Positions 1-10,051 of a DNA stretch of 64,000 bases are shown here, piece after piece. Each line of letters begins with the position of its first letter. Within the stretch, counting starts at the first letter, position 1. Source of the stretch: Allomyces macrogynus ATCC 38327 (Eukaryota > Blastocladiomycota > Blastocladiomycetes > Blastocladiales > Blastocladiaceae); the NCBI GenBank assembly GCA_000151295.1, contig GG745381.1, positions 57,250 to 121,249 on the forward strand, given 5' to 3'. Both the position numbers and the translations under genes were made by a program. The notes beneath the pieces are model-generated. The model saw only the letters and a program-made list of their open reading frames with translations. It did not search any database and was not told where the DNA came from.

Positions 1-183
1 CAGTTGCGGAGGGCTGTGGATGAGTTGCGGCGCGAGGTGGGGGAGGTGCGCGCGTTGGTCGAGCAGGTAGTGGTGTTGCTGCGCGTGCGTGGCGCGGGTA
101 GCGGAGGAGCGGCAGCGGGTGGAGGTGCATCGCAGGGTGGGGCGGCACCAGGTGGACAAGGTGCAGGGGGTGCGCCGCGGTGA
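1..183 (+). CDS. 3' end of a coiled-coil protein (partial)
   Basis: The frame starting at base 1 is open and ends at a TGA at 181-183. It encodes about 60 residues: an alternating charged/hydrophobic heptad-like stretch (LRRAVDELRREVGEVRALV) followed by a Gly/Ala/Gln-rich tail. This looks like the C-terminal coiled coil and low-complexity tail of a longer protein whose 5' part lies outside the window. Family and function cannot be told from this fragment. The other open frames here are arginine-rich shadows. Confidence 0.5.
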   Translation, partial: QLRRAVDELRREVGEVRALVEQVVVLLRVRGAGSGGAAAGGGASQGGAAPGGQGAGGAPR

Positions 184-473
184 TGATGAAGACCGCAGAG
201 ATGGTTGGTTTGTGGTTTGGATTTTGTTCTTTTCAGTTTTTTTCAGATTATTCGAGCGTGGGCTGTTCAAACAGGAGGGATCGATCCAGGAAAATACGCC
301 TTGGATCAGTGGAGGGACGAGTGACTCAGTTCTGGCAAGCGAGCCATCCTCGCGCTCGGCAAGAGCGCCTGTCACGACGACGGCAACGGCGAGAACTCGG
401 CACCACGGCCACCACCACGACCGCGACTTGCCGCAACGTGTCGCACGCGCCAGTAACCGCACGCTCTCGCGCC

Positions 474-3400
474 ATGCCGCCGCCACCACGTCCCGCCGCC
501 GGCGCGGCGGTCCCCTCAATCCCTGCGACCGACGATCCTGTCCCCGTCGACGACCCGCTCGCCGAACTGCTCGGCATTCTCGCACTCCCATACCTCTCCA
601 CCTGTGCCACCACCAGCTCGACGACCAAGGATGCCGCTTTGCGGTCGCCGACGCGTCGTCGCGCGCCCGCAGGCGACGGCCCAAGCAGCGACTTGGCGAG
701 CGCACCGTCAGCGGACGACGCGGAATGACGGTTCGCGTTTGAGACGACGCCGGCGCTCGAGAACGATGGCGAGAGCGAGGAAGAGGAGGAAGAGGCGATG
801 GCCATCGATAATAGCGACGATGCGGTCCCGGCGACGCTGCCGTAATCGCCTTTGCTGCCGCCGCGCTCCCGGTCGCCGAAGCGACGTCGCGCACTGGCAC
901 CGGGCGCGTCTCAGTCTGAGACCGCGGCGCCCGCTCGCCCTCCCTCGTCCTCCTCCACGAGCACCGCCCAGGACGACACCGAATACGAAGTGCAAGACCT
1001 GGCCTCGCGAGCCCCCGCTCCTGCGCCGTGGCAAATACTTTGGGTTCGAGTACGAAGTCGTCTGGTCCGACGGATCGCGCACCTGGGAGCCCGAAGCCAA
1101 CTTATCCGGATGTGCCGCTTTACTCGCCGAATTAGAGGAGCAAGAACACATAAGGTCGTTTGGACGGACGGGACCGAGTCATGGTACGTGGACGCTGCCT
1201 GGGTGTGGGCGGGGGTGTGGGGCTTCGGGCTGATCGGATCAGATCGAACGTGCGATAGGGAACTTGCCGACACGCTCCCCGCGACCGCGCACAACGGGAT
1301 CGCCGCGTTTGAGGCTGCACAGGTCACGCCCGCGCACCACCACCGCGACCGATCCGTTTCGGCGCCGACCAGCGACCGATCCGTTTCGGCGCCGACCAGC
1401 GACCGATCCGTTTCGGCGCCGACCAGCGACCGATCCGTTTCGGCGCCGTCGCGCCGGTCGACGCGCGCGCGGTCGCCGACGCCGCCGCCGCCTGGCGAGG
1501 ATGCAAGACCTGACGTCGCCGTGCGGATCACGAGCTTACTCAAGGGGATGTCCGGTGGGACGCTGAAACCGCACCAGGTCTCGGGCGTGCAGTGGTTGCT
1601 CGACCGGTGGGCCGTGCGCACGCCGTGTATCTTGGCCGATGAAATGGGACTCGGGAAGACGGTGCAGGTGCTCGCGCTCCTGCATGTCCTGCTCACGAGC
1701 TATCAGCGCGCGCCGTTCTTGATTGTGCGAGTACGCGAAGGTCCGGCGGCGGCAGCGGGAGCGGGAACGAAGTGTCGCTCAAGTGCCACATGGTCTTGGC
1801 AAGCTACGAGTCAGTGCAGCAGATGCCCGAACTCGGGCGCGTGCGGTGGTCCGGCGTGATCGTCGACAAAGGGCACAAGCTGATAAACGACGAGGCCAAG
1901 GTATTTGCGTGCCTCGCGGCCATGCACGCCGACCACCGCGCCCTCTTGTCCGGCACGCCCTTGCAAAATTCGGTGCGCGAACTCGTCAACCTCTTGCACT
2001 TTCTCGACCCGATCGAGTTCCCGGACCCGGCCGCGCTCGCCGACGAATTCAACGTGCTCGATGAGGCCGATGCGACTGCACGGACTGCCAAAGTGCGCGC
2101 CCTGCTCGCGATCCTGCGCCCCCGGCTCCTTCGTCAGACGAAGGACGATGCGGATTTGCGCTTGCCGCCGCGGCGTGACCAGGTGGTCGCGGTGTGCATG
2201 TCGCCGCTGCAGCGCGAACTCGTGCGCGACATTACTCGTCGAATTTCGAACTGCTCACAGCGCTCGGCGTGCAGGCCGCTGCCGCAGCAACGGGCGCTGG
2301 GACGACGTCGGCCGGATCGGTCGTCCGGTCCGCATCACTGCAAAACATTATCATGCAGTGCCGCAAAGTCCTCTCGCACCCGTTCATGCTTCCCGCCGTC
2401 GAACAAGGCTTACCGGCCACGACCAACACGCACGTGCGGCTCGTCGAATCCGCTGGGAAATTGGCGCTGCTCGACCGGATCCTGCCACGCCTGCAAGCCC
2501 GCGGGCACAAGTTGCTCATTTTCGCGCAGTTCATGTCGACGCTCGACATTCTCGAAGACTACCTGATCGGGTGCAAGTTGGCGAAACCGTTCTCGTATAA
2601 CCGGCTCAATGGCGACACGCCCTGCCCGCAGCGGCAGGACCGGATTGATAGGTTAATGCCGACCCGGACGCGCTCGTGTTCTTGCTCTCGACGCTCGCGG
2701 GTGGGGTCGGGGTTTATGAAAACGGCCAGGACGAGACCGACCGGCCCAGTCGACGACGCCGGACGGTGTGGCTGTGGCGCGGCCTGCGACTCCCGCGGAC
2801 GCAGGAGGTGCGGCCGGTGGCGGTGCTGAGTGGACTGCGGTTCTTGCGCGTGTTCGGGCCGTTGCGGATGCCGCGGCGCGTCGCGACGCAGCGGCGCTCT
2901 CGCAGGGTCGACATCGCCGCCGGACCACGACGCAGTCGGGTCCGGTGTTTGACGATGCGCATGATGACGGTGACGGCGAGTATGTCCCGCCCGCGGCCGA
3001 CGCTGCCGGGGAGGCAGAGGATATGGACGAGGACGGGGGTGAAGGGATCATGGCCGACGTGATTGCCGACCCGGGCGGGAATGGGGCTGGTCCCTGGACT
3101 GTCCGCGAATCCACGCGCCCGACGCGGTCCGCGACGATGGTCGGTGCTGACGAGTACGCCGCCGGTGGTGTTCCAGCGTCCAACAACCACGACGATGGGC
3201 GGCGACAGGCACGTGCAAGCCTATGCCAAAGGGAGCCGCGGCGGCGGCGGCAGCCGACGACGGCACCAAAGCGAGCGGCGACAGCTGCAAAAAGCGCCGA
3301 CGCAAGACCGTGACGGCCGACGGGACTGCTGGTAAGCCGGAGGGCGAGGGCAAGAAGAAACGCAAGCAGCCGTTGCCGCTCGCGACCTCGTCGGCCAACG

Positions 3401-3947
3401 ACGTCTACTCACCGCTGCTCACGCCGCCGCCGCAGCAGCAACTACTGACGCGCGCCGAAAGCCTTCCACCGCCCACGGTTCTCCCGCACCCGCCGTCCAT
3501 GCCCATGCTCACAGCGGCAGACTTGGTCGGGCCCATGTTCGTCTCGACCACCAGCCGCGCGCGCGCACACTCGACCGGATCAACCATCCCAATCTCTGCT
3601 TTCTACCCGTCGAACCCGCACCTTGCCTCAAATTGGCTCGCGCCCGCGCTCGCGCCCACATCCGCCACCACCGTCGCATCGCCCTCGCCCAACGGCGCTG
3701 CGCAGCTAGAGCGGCGCACGGGTACCAGTGCTGGATCTGTTCGGGCAGCTCCGTGGACGCGACGGCCGCACACCATTTACCCACGCAGTGTGCGGCGCTG
3801 ACGGACCGCGCCTGGTGCGAGATGCGGTGGCAGGACGCGCATGCGCAGGGACTGACGGGGTTCGCGACGGTCTTGGCGCGCGCGGTGCAGGCGGCTGAGG
3901 CGATGGCGGGAGGGACGGTGGGTGGGGTGCGGGTGAAGCGCGAGTGA
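474..3947 (+). pseudogene. Decayed CHD/SNF2-type chromatin remodelling ATPase
   Basis: A chromatin-remodeller relic spread over several frames. In order: a Pro/Ala N-terminus (ATG 474); a chromodomain-like piece near 1035-1120 (KYFGFEYEVVWSDGSRTWEP), frame-shifted from its upstream part; a 27-bp tandem repeat; and SNF2 motif I near 1640 (DEMGLGKT). The next blocks are ASYES..GVIVDKGH near 1800-1870, LLSGTPLQN near 1945, a QCRKVLSHPFML block near 2350 and IFAQFMSTLDILEDYL near 2520. The DExH box reads DKGH (Glu to Lys). The segment normally between motifs I and II is shortened. Helicase motifs V and VI are absent after STLAGGVGV near 2690. An acidic/basic tail and a CxxC..H..C knuckle-like end (about 3735-3790) follow. 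At least four frame changes are needed, so it cannot encode a working ATPase as read. Assembly error could explain single shifts but not the missing motifs. Confidence 0.75.
1347..1448 (+). repeat. 27-bp in-frame tandem repeat, 3.8 copies
   Basis: Four adjacent units start at 1347, 1374, 1401 and 1428, the last incomplete. Each encodes the nonapeptide DRSVSAPTS in the remodeller frame. The visible units are base-identical, which points to recent slippage. The repeat sits in the low-complexity linker between the chromodomain-like and ATPase parts of the pseudogene. Confidence 0.95.
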
Positions 3948-4374
3948 GGGAGGATGGAGTGATGCTGTAGTGTAGGGGAGGGGGAAGAGTGGAAGAGTAT
4001 TTATGATGGGCCGGATGTTGGTTGGGGATCGGGGCCCGTGGCGCGCGAAAAGATCAGCATGAGGGTGCTGCGCGCGGAGCAGATGGCGCGGTGCGACGCG
4101 ACGCGGTGGAGAGGAAGGTGGGCGCGCGGCGCGAGAGGGTGGCAACGAGAATGAAAACCGTCTTTGTGTGAATACTTGTTTTGGGGAATGTCGTTCAGGT
4201 TGGTTCTGGTTCTGGTCGGTGGCTGTGCACGCCAGTGTGTTTGGTTTCGGCCGGCCTTTCGAGAACCAACCCCCAACCACATCAATGATCAGACTGATCA
4301 AACACTTCTGTTCTTCGGTCTGCACCGGCTGCTCTCAGCCAAACCACACACCACCAACCGCACCGTGCAATAAC
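3948..4374. other. Intergenic, about 430 bp
   Basis: No coding frame with natural composition is seen. The stretch is G-rich near 3950-4150, then more AT-balanced, and contains a short TGATCAGACTGATCA near-palindrome at about 4285. It probably holds the promoter of the small membrane-protein gene at 4375. Confidence 0.4.
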
Positions 4375-4665
4375 ATGGCGCAAAGTTCGGTCCGCGCCAA
4401 GATCATTGGTGTCGCCGCGGGCGTCACGCTGCCGTGCCTGTGGCTCGGGTACACGCTGGGCAACCGCTGGTCGCATGCGCCGCCGCCCGGCGCACCCACG
4501 GCCATGATCGGCACGCCGGCCACTGCCGCCGCGGCCTCTGCTGGTGGTGCTGTACCAGGTGTCGCGGATCCCGTTGCAAGTATGAGCATCGACGAGTGCC
4601 GCGCCCTGTTTGACGAGTATGGACAGGGTGATTTCGATTACGTGTCGAGCGAGGACCATGACTGA
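4375..4665 (+). CDS. Small hypothetical membrane protein (96 aa)
   Basis: An uninterrupted 97-codon frame from ATG 4375 to TGA 4663. Residues about 8-28 form one hydrophobic segment (IIGVAAGVTLPCLWLGYTLG). An Ala/Pro/Gly-rich linker and an acidic C-terminus (IDECRALFDEYGQGDFDYVS) follow. Composition is natural, unlike the arginine- or proline-rich frames overlapping it. A single N-terminal membrane segment with a short soluble tail would suit a small organelle-membrane or ER protein, but no family is recognised. The ATG is the first in frame after an upstream stop. Confidence 0.5.
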   Translation: MAQSSVRAKIIGVAAGVTLPCLWLGYTLGNRWSHAPPPGAPTAMIGTPATAAAASAGGAVPGVADPVASMSIDECRALFDEYGQGDFDYVSSEDHD

Positions 4666-4980
4666 TGGTCATTGTGTGGTAGAACCACGTCGCTGCACCA
4701 GCGCGCCGTCACGGAACGCACCGCGATCGCCGCCAAGATGGCGACGGTCGAGGCCAGGATCAGGGCAAATGAGCCGAGTTCGTCGTGAATACATGGCCCA
4801 GATTTGATTGCCAAGTTGATTGCCGTGTCGCGCCGCCTGCCAGCATCCGGTCCCAAATCCGTCTCCAACCCGCCCGCCATACAAGAAATCCCCATCATCT
4901 ATCCCACCGTCCAAGTCGGCGATCTATCCCTCCCGCCCCTCCTCCATCCAGTCCACCTCTCCAGTTCCCATCTCTCGCCT

Positions 4981-6705
4981 TTAAACAATCAACCCGGCCA
5001 CCACCGCGTTCGGCCCCTCGTACCCCTCGACCTTGGGCGGCCGCGCCGTCGCCAACTCTCTCCAGTCCAACAATGGCATCCGTTTCGCTCCATCGGGCCC
5101 AATCTCGTGCGCGACGGCCATATCGCGCAAGTACGGCACGACAAGAGGCACACAGGCGTCGCCGTGCCGCGCCCAATGCGCGGCCAAGTGCCGCATCCGC
5201 GCGAAATTGCCGACGGGCGACGTCAAGTGCACGATATGTGCGAGGACTGCGGCTTCGGTCGCAGGTAATTCGTACCGCGCAGAGCCCGGGAGGGTGGCGA
5301 GCGCGGTCGCGATGGCTTGCACGGCGGCGAGGTTGTGCATGGCGAGGAGGTGCTGTGGAGTAAGAGTGCAGTTAGGTAACTGAGGAGTAATGCAGGCAGT
5401 GGTGGACGAGCGGACCTCGCACACGCGCACAAATTTCTGCACGAGCGCCGACCGCGTGCCCTCGGTGATTCCGGCGGCCGTGCACGCGTCGGTCACGGCC
5501 TTGGTCGTCTAAGTACATCCATCACGCACGGAAACCGCCGCTGCACGTCAGTTCCCTGTTCCGCCGCCCTACACTTGGGCTCATTTGCGCACCTTGTTGA
5601 ACCGCGTTGCCATGGCCGAAAACACGTCGTGGTCGACATTCTCGCCCTTGGCGATCGCCGACGCGAGCCGCGCACGGACGCCGTGCCACGCGGTCCCGTC
5701 GAGTTCCGTCATGACTGTCGCAATGTGTCTTGACGACGCCTGGAACCACGGCACGTGCGTATCCTTGCGCGCGCCGAGCACGATATTCGCGAGTGTGCGA
5801 CGCACGCGGCGCGCCAGGGTGAGTGCCGGGAGACCCTCTAACCGTCAACCGGTCAGTGTCCACCTCCCAGAATCGCGGCCAAGGAGCAGGGAGCACTTAC
5901 CAAAACTCACGGCGCGCTCCACAGTCTCGCCCTTGACCACCACCTCCTTCCCACCACTCTTCTGCGCGCCAGGCGCAGGCACCACGACCGTCTCCTCGGA
6001 ATCGACCTTGATCGACGACGGACTGCCCGAGACGACCGCGCCCGCCTCGTCCGCACCATCACCCTCCTTCTCCCCGCCGGTCGGCGCCGGATCACGCACC
6101 CCCTGAATCTCCTCCTCCTCCACAACACCGCCATTCTCCTCGGCACTTTTCCGCTCCAGCGACTTGACCAGATCCTCGACCGCATCCAAACACTCGCGCA
6201 CACCCGACGACGCCGCCGGGCTCATAGCGCCACTTCCGGCCAACACGACCCAGGCGCGCGGTTTCGCCATTCTCTTCTCCGGCGCGACGTGCCGGTCATC
6301 GCGTCTCAGCGCATATGCGAATCGCGGATCCAGGACGGCCGCCGGCGCCGGATGGTGCACGGCGACAAACGGCGACGTCGCCGTTGCGCGAAGCAGTCGC
6401 GCGAGCCGCGCGTCGTCGACCGAGTCCGTACCGGCCGCCGCCACCGGAGTTGCGAGCGTGACGGGTCCGGCGAGCGACGCACGCCGTATCCGTGTCTCAC
6501 TCGCTGGGCGCGCGTGGGGGGAGGGTCCAGCGAGCGTCGCGCGGCGTGTCGGGCTGGCCAGAAGGTACGGGGCCGGCGCGGGCATGGGGACGAAGATGGT
6601 CGATGACGACGCATTGGGCGGCTCAAAGTGCTGTGCGAGCTGGCGCACGTGGCCGGGCGCGACGGGGACGGGGCGCGCCGCCCGTGCGGGAACGGCCGTG
6701 CGCAT
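4981..6705 (-). CDS. Ras guanine-nucleotide exchange factor (CDC25-type RasGEF domain)
   Basis: Three exons: 6705-5901, 5837-5593 and 5508-4981, joined by GT-AG introns of 63 and 84 bp. The coding length is 1578 bp (525 aa), a multiple of three. Exon 1 is low complexity (Ala/Pro, then a Glu-rich stretch). Exons 2-3 carry a RasGEF-like catalytic region: WFQASSRHIATVM and FSAMATRFNK, then KFVRVCEV, HNLAAVQAIATALATLP, LTSPVGNFARMRHL and ACVPLVVPYLRDMAVAHE. The last block matches the conserved 'P-ciPf-gvyL-Dl' signature. RasGEFs catalyse GDP release from Ras/Rap GTPases at membranes. The usual start of the catalytic domain (the LTLIEFELF-like part) is not obvious, so an upstream exon may be missed or the domain is divergent. 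The start ATG at 6705 is therefore tentative. Confidence 0.75.
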
Positions 6706-7799
6706 GGTGGAGAAGGTGCGCGCGCGAGCGGCGCGGCGCGGGATCGATTTTTGTGCAGGGGGGAAGCAATGGAGCGAGGAATGGCGTGGAGGAGGACTTG
6801 ATCACGCGAGGCGCCGAGCAATGCAGGTCGAGCGGATAACCGGACGTCGAACGGAGCGCAAAGGAGCGAGCAGCAGCGAGGTCGTGGATGAGGAAAATGT
6901 GGTTCGATGTGGTTCGATCGACAGGGCGGACAGTCGTGGTTCTTCCAACGAATGCAAGTGGGGGGGGGGGGGGGGGCGGTGCGGGCGAAGCCAAGGCTTG
7001 CGATGGTGTGCGGATCGGAGGCCGACCGGGTGCGCAGCGCGCGGAAGCTGCGCTTATAATCGAGTGCGATGCATATGCGGGTGGTTCGTGCAGGAGATGC
7101 AGCGGAGGTTGTCGTGCGACTTGGTGGGAAAGTATCATCGCTTGTCTCGCAGTGGTGATCACGTATCTCGCACCCACTGGATCGATCCGCGATGCGGTCA
7201 AACCGGTCGGCGCACTTCACGAGGCAGCGCAATGGCGCACAGCCAAGGCCGTCCTGGGCGTCCTTTATGTCGGTCGCGCTGGGTCGTGTCGGCGGCGACG
7301 TCCGTAAAGCCTCAATCCATTATTCCCGCCCTGGCCGAATCCGCTCGAATCTGCCAAACACGCGCTTCTTGTCTTGCCATCCGTGCCGCCTCCTTGTGCA
7401 GGGACTCGCACTTGTCCCCCTGTTTCCTCCCGTTCCATTGTCCCGAAACAACCACCTGACCGTTTTCAGGCTGTCAGACCGATGGCCGGGATGGTGGCGG
7501 GGGTCACCTCGGGGTCATGTTCGGCCGTGTGGGTGTTGGTGAATGCTGTCAACACATACCAGTGATCGGCCCGCAGCGCTCGGGCAGCTCGCACGCACAT
7601 TGTCTCTGAAACTTGCAACCACGCAAGGTCAAAAGCCGGGGAAGGGGGAGGAGCAGCAACCGGCAACCAACTTGGTCGCCGTGGTGATGGCTGCTCACGG
7701 AAAGATGGTGACCTGCGCGTGCAGTTTCTCGCACGAAGGCAGCGAGAATCATGACTCAAAACAGCAGGGCACAAACAGATCCGCGCACTTCATTTTAGT
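6706..7799. other. Intergenic region with a 17-G tract
   Basis: About 1.1 kb between two minus-strand genes. Long plus-strand frames cross it but are antisense or compositional shadows (Arg/Gly-rich). The homopolymer 6960-6976 lies here. I see no convincing exon on either strand. The distal part (6706-7000) probably contains the RasGEF promoter. Confidence 0.45.
6960..6976 (+). repeat. Poly-G tract (17 bases)
   Basis: An uninterrupted run of 17 G, poly-C on the other strand. Such runs often vary in length and can form G-quadruplexes. It lies about 260 bp upstream of the RasGEF start. Confidence 0.95.
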
Positions 7800-9520
7800 T
7801 CACTCGACCTCGTCCTCGACGCTCTCCATCGACAGAAGCGCACGGTCCATGTCGGCATTCGCCGCGTCCAGGTCAGCCACACGGACACCGACAGGCACAT
7901 CCTCGCTCAGGTCCATCCCGAACCCGAGCGCCGACATACGCTTGTTTGCGGCCAGCATCGGCGTCATGTTCAGCAGACCAAACCCGATTGCGGGGGACCG
8001 TGTCGCGGCGGATGCTGCGGCTGCTGACGCGGCCGAGGCCTGGACTTGGGCGGAGAGCGCAGCGAGCTGCGCGCGAATCTGCATGAAAGCCAGCAGGTCA
8101 GCCAAAAATCGTCGTAGTGGGAAGTGAAAGGAGTGGACATACATCAGCCAAATCCTCGCGCACTGCAGCTGCATCCCGTTCAACTTCAACACGTCGTGCG
8201 CGTTCGGCAGCGGCATCGCCCGACAACTAGACAGCCATCGTCAGCCCAACCACTCACGTAACCTTACTCAAATCCGCACTCACGTACCTCGCTCACTTTG
8301 CGCGCGAGCACGGTCACCGTGACCGCCAACTGATCCACGACCTTTGCCGCCGTCGCGGGACTCGCCCACTCGCCCTCATCGTCATCCTTGGGCAACTCGC
8401 TCTCGTCCACGAGGGGCTCACTGGCGTGCACGGCCGCGCGCGCATAGGCGAGGGCGAGGGTGAGTCGCCTCGTCGCGTCGCGTGGCCAAGCTACAATCCC
8501 ATCCTCATCGTCAGTTCGTTGATCTTCACCGCCACCACGCAGCATACCGCATGCATACATTTCTCCACCGCAACCGGCCGCGCCTCGACAGCTGCCGCAC
8601 GCACCCGCCGCGCCCGACTCCGACTGCGACTCGTCCCCCCCTTCCGCATCCCCTGCCGGCGCTCAAACGCGCGCACGTCCTCGTCCACATCCGCACTCCC
8701 CTCGGAATCATCCGCGGTCCAACTCGTCGCGTCGTCTCCCCCGACGGGCGACGGCGCCGTACGCACTTTGGGCGCCCGCGGTGGTGGGGGTGGGTGGTCG
8801 GGCCAGGTGGGCGAGTCGGCGGGGGTGATTCGGCGGCGGGTGCGTGGTGCGGCGGAGGAAGTGGAGGTGGAGGAGCGCGGCGGTAGGTATTGCCCGGGTT
8901 GCGGCGCGAGGAGACGTTTGCGGCGTTCCTACATAGTGGGGAGGGTTAGGGGCGAAGGGCATGGGTGAGGATTGCGGATTGCGGTGATTGCGACAGCGGA
9001 CGTACTTGTTCCTCCGGCGATAAACGCAGTTTGTCGAGGTCGCTGACGGAGCTCTATATACCAGTGCACAGTGATGTCGTCAGCGCGATATCGTGCGCGG
9101 ATTTCGGGGATAATATCGGAGACGTACGTTCCACTCGGCGCGCGGTGCGTCCGCCACCGGCGTGGTTGGCGTACGTGCCGGCTTGCTCGCGGCCACCGCA
9201 GTCTTCTTGCCCGGGACGACGGCGGGCGCCGTTGCGAGCCGCGTCGCCGACGTCTTGCGCGGCAAGCTTGTTGCATGCCCTGGGTCGGTTGTGGAAGTAC
9301 GTGTGGGCGGAACGGCGACGGGCGTCCGTGCGGTGGCTGCCACGTGCGGTCGAGGGATGCCCGTCGCGGGCGACGACGGGACATGAGTACCCGTTCGCCA
9401 TGTCGTGGTCGCGGTGGGGGTGGGCAGGCCCGACGGCGCAGTGGTCGATCCGCGGCGCGACGCGGTTGGGGTGGTCGTGGGGGATGCGGTGGTGCTGGTG
9501 GTGCTGGTTGCCGCGTCCAT
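7800..9520 (-). CDS. Uncharacterised coiled-coil protein (458 aa, six exons)
   Basis: Splice phases give six exons: 9520-9128, 9053-9006, 8928-8559, 8490-8288, 8226-8143 and 8078-7800. They total 1377 bp, an exact 459 codons. Introns are 64-77 bp and donors are mainly GTACGT or GTATGT. The protein has a Thr/Pro/Ala-rich N-terminus (residues 1-130), a short charged segment (SDLDKLRLSPEEQERRKRLL) and a Pro/Ser/Arg linker. Next come an acidic region (ESELPKDDDEGEW), a predicted coiled coil at about 320-385 (LARKVSE then ERARRVEVERDAAAVREDL) and an acidic C-terminus. Exons 2, 5 and 6 read naturally only with these introns, which supports the model. No family is recognised. A structural or scaffold role is possible but unproven. 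Confidence 0.7.
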
Positions 9521-10004
9521 GATGCAGCGTGAATGTGGTTGTGTCGACGATTGCAGCGGTGCTCGTCGTCGTGGTCTGCGGTGGTCGTTGACGGCTGGTC
9601 GTGCGTTGGTGGTTGCGAGAGAGAGGAAAGGGATCGGCGACAGGCAACGGCCGGGCAAACGGCGAGAGACGCGAACAGACTTCGCCAACCCTGCGGTCTG
9701 CAACGTTGCAACCGTGTCGTGTATCCTGCCAGCCGTCTTCTTTCCCGCCGCTCACAAACATCACCAAACCAAAACGAACCATGATTGCTCGACAGCAGCA
9801 GCACCGGGCGCACGGACCGGCCGCCCCCGGCGCGGGAATCATCATCTCCTTGTTCACGCTCTACACCCATTTCTATCGCGCGGCCACCGTGTCCGTGCCA
9901 TCCACGCGCGCGCCGCATCTCGACGGCGCGCTCGACAGCCAGCGCATGTGCACCGCCCATACCGAACCAAACCAAGCCGGAAAAAAACTTAAACCAAAAA
10001 GATC

Positions 10005-10039
<35 letters not shown>

Positions 10040-10051
10040 GGCGCACTTCCA
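9521..10051. other. Intergenic region with poly-A tract
   Basis: About 530 bp between the coiled-coil gene start and the zinc-finger gene stop. A plus-strand frame from ATG 9781 runs into the poly-A tract and becomes poly-Lys, which looks spurious. The coiled-coil gene promoter is expected in 9521-9750. Confidence 0.4.
10006..10037 (+). repeat. Poly-A tract (32 bases)
   Basis: An uninterrupted run of 32 A, preceded by A-rich sequence. It begins 15 bp beyond the stop of the minus-strand zinc-finger gene, so it is poly-T in that gene's 3' region. It could be a slippage tract or the tail of an old retro-inserted transcript. No target-site duplication is obvious. Confidence 0.95.

Noticed and set aside
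6164..7459. 431-codon plus-strand frame
   Set aside because: Antisense to the RasGEF first exon and running through a poly-G tract; residue composition is erratic and no domain is visible.
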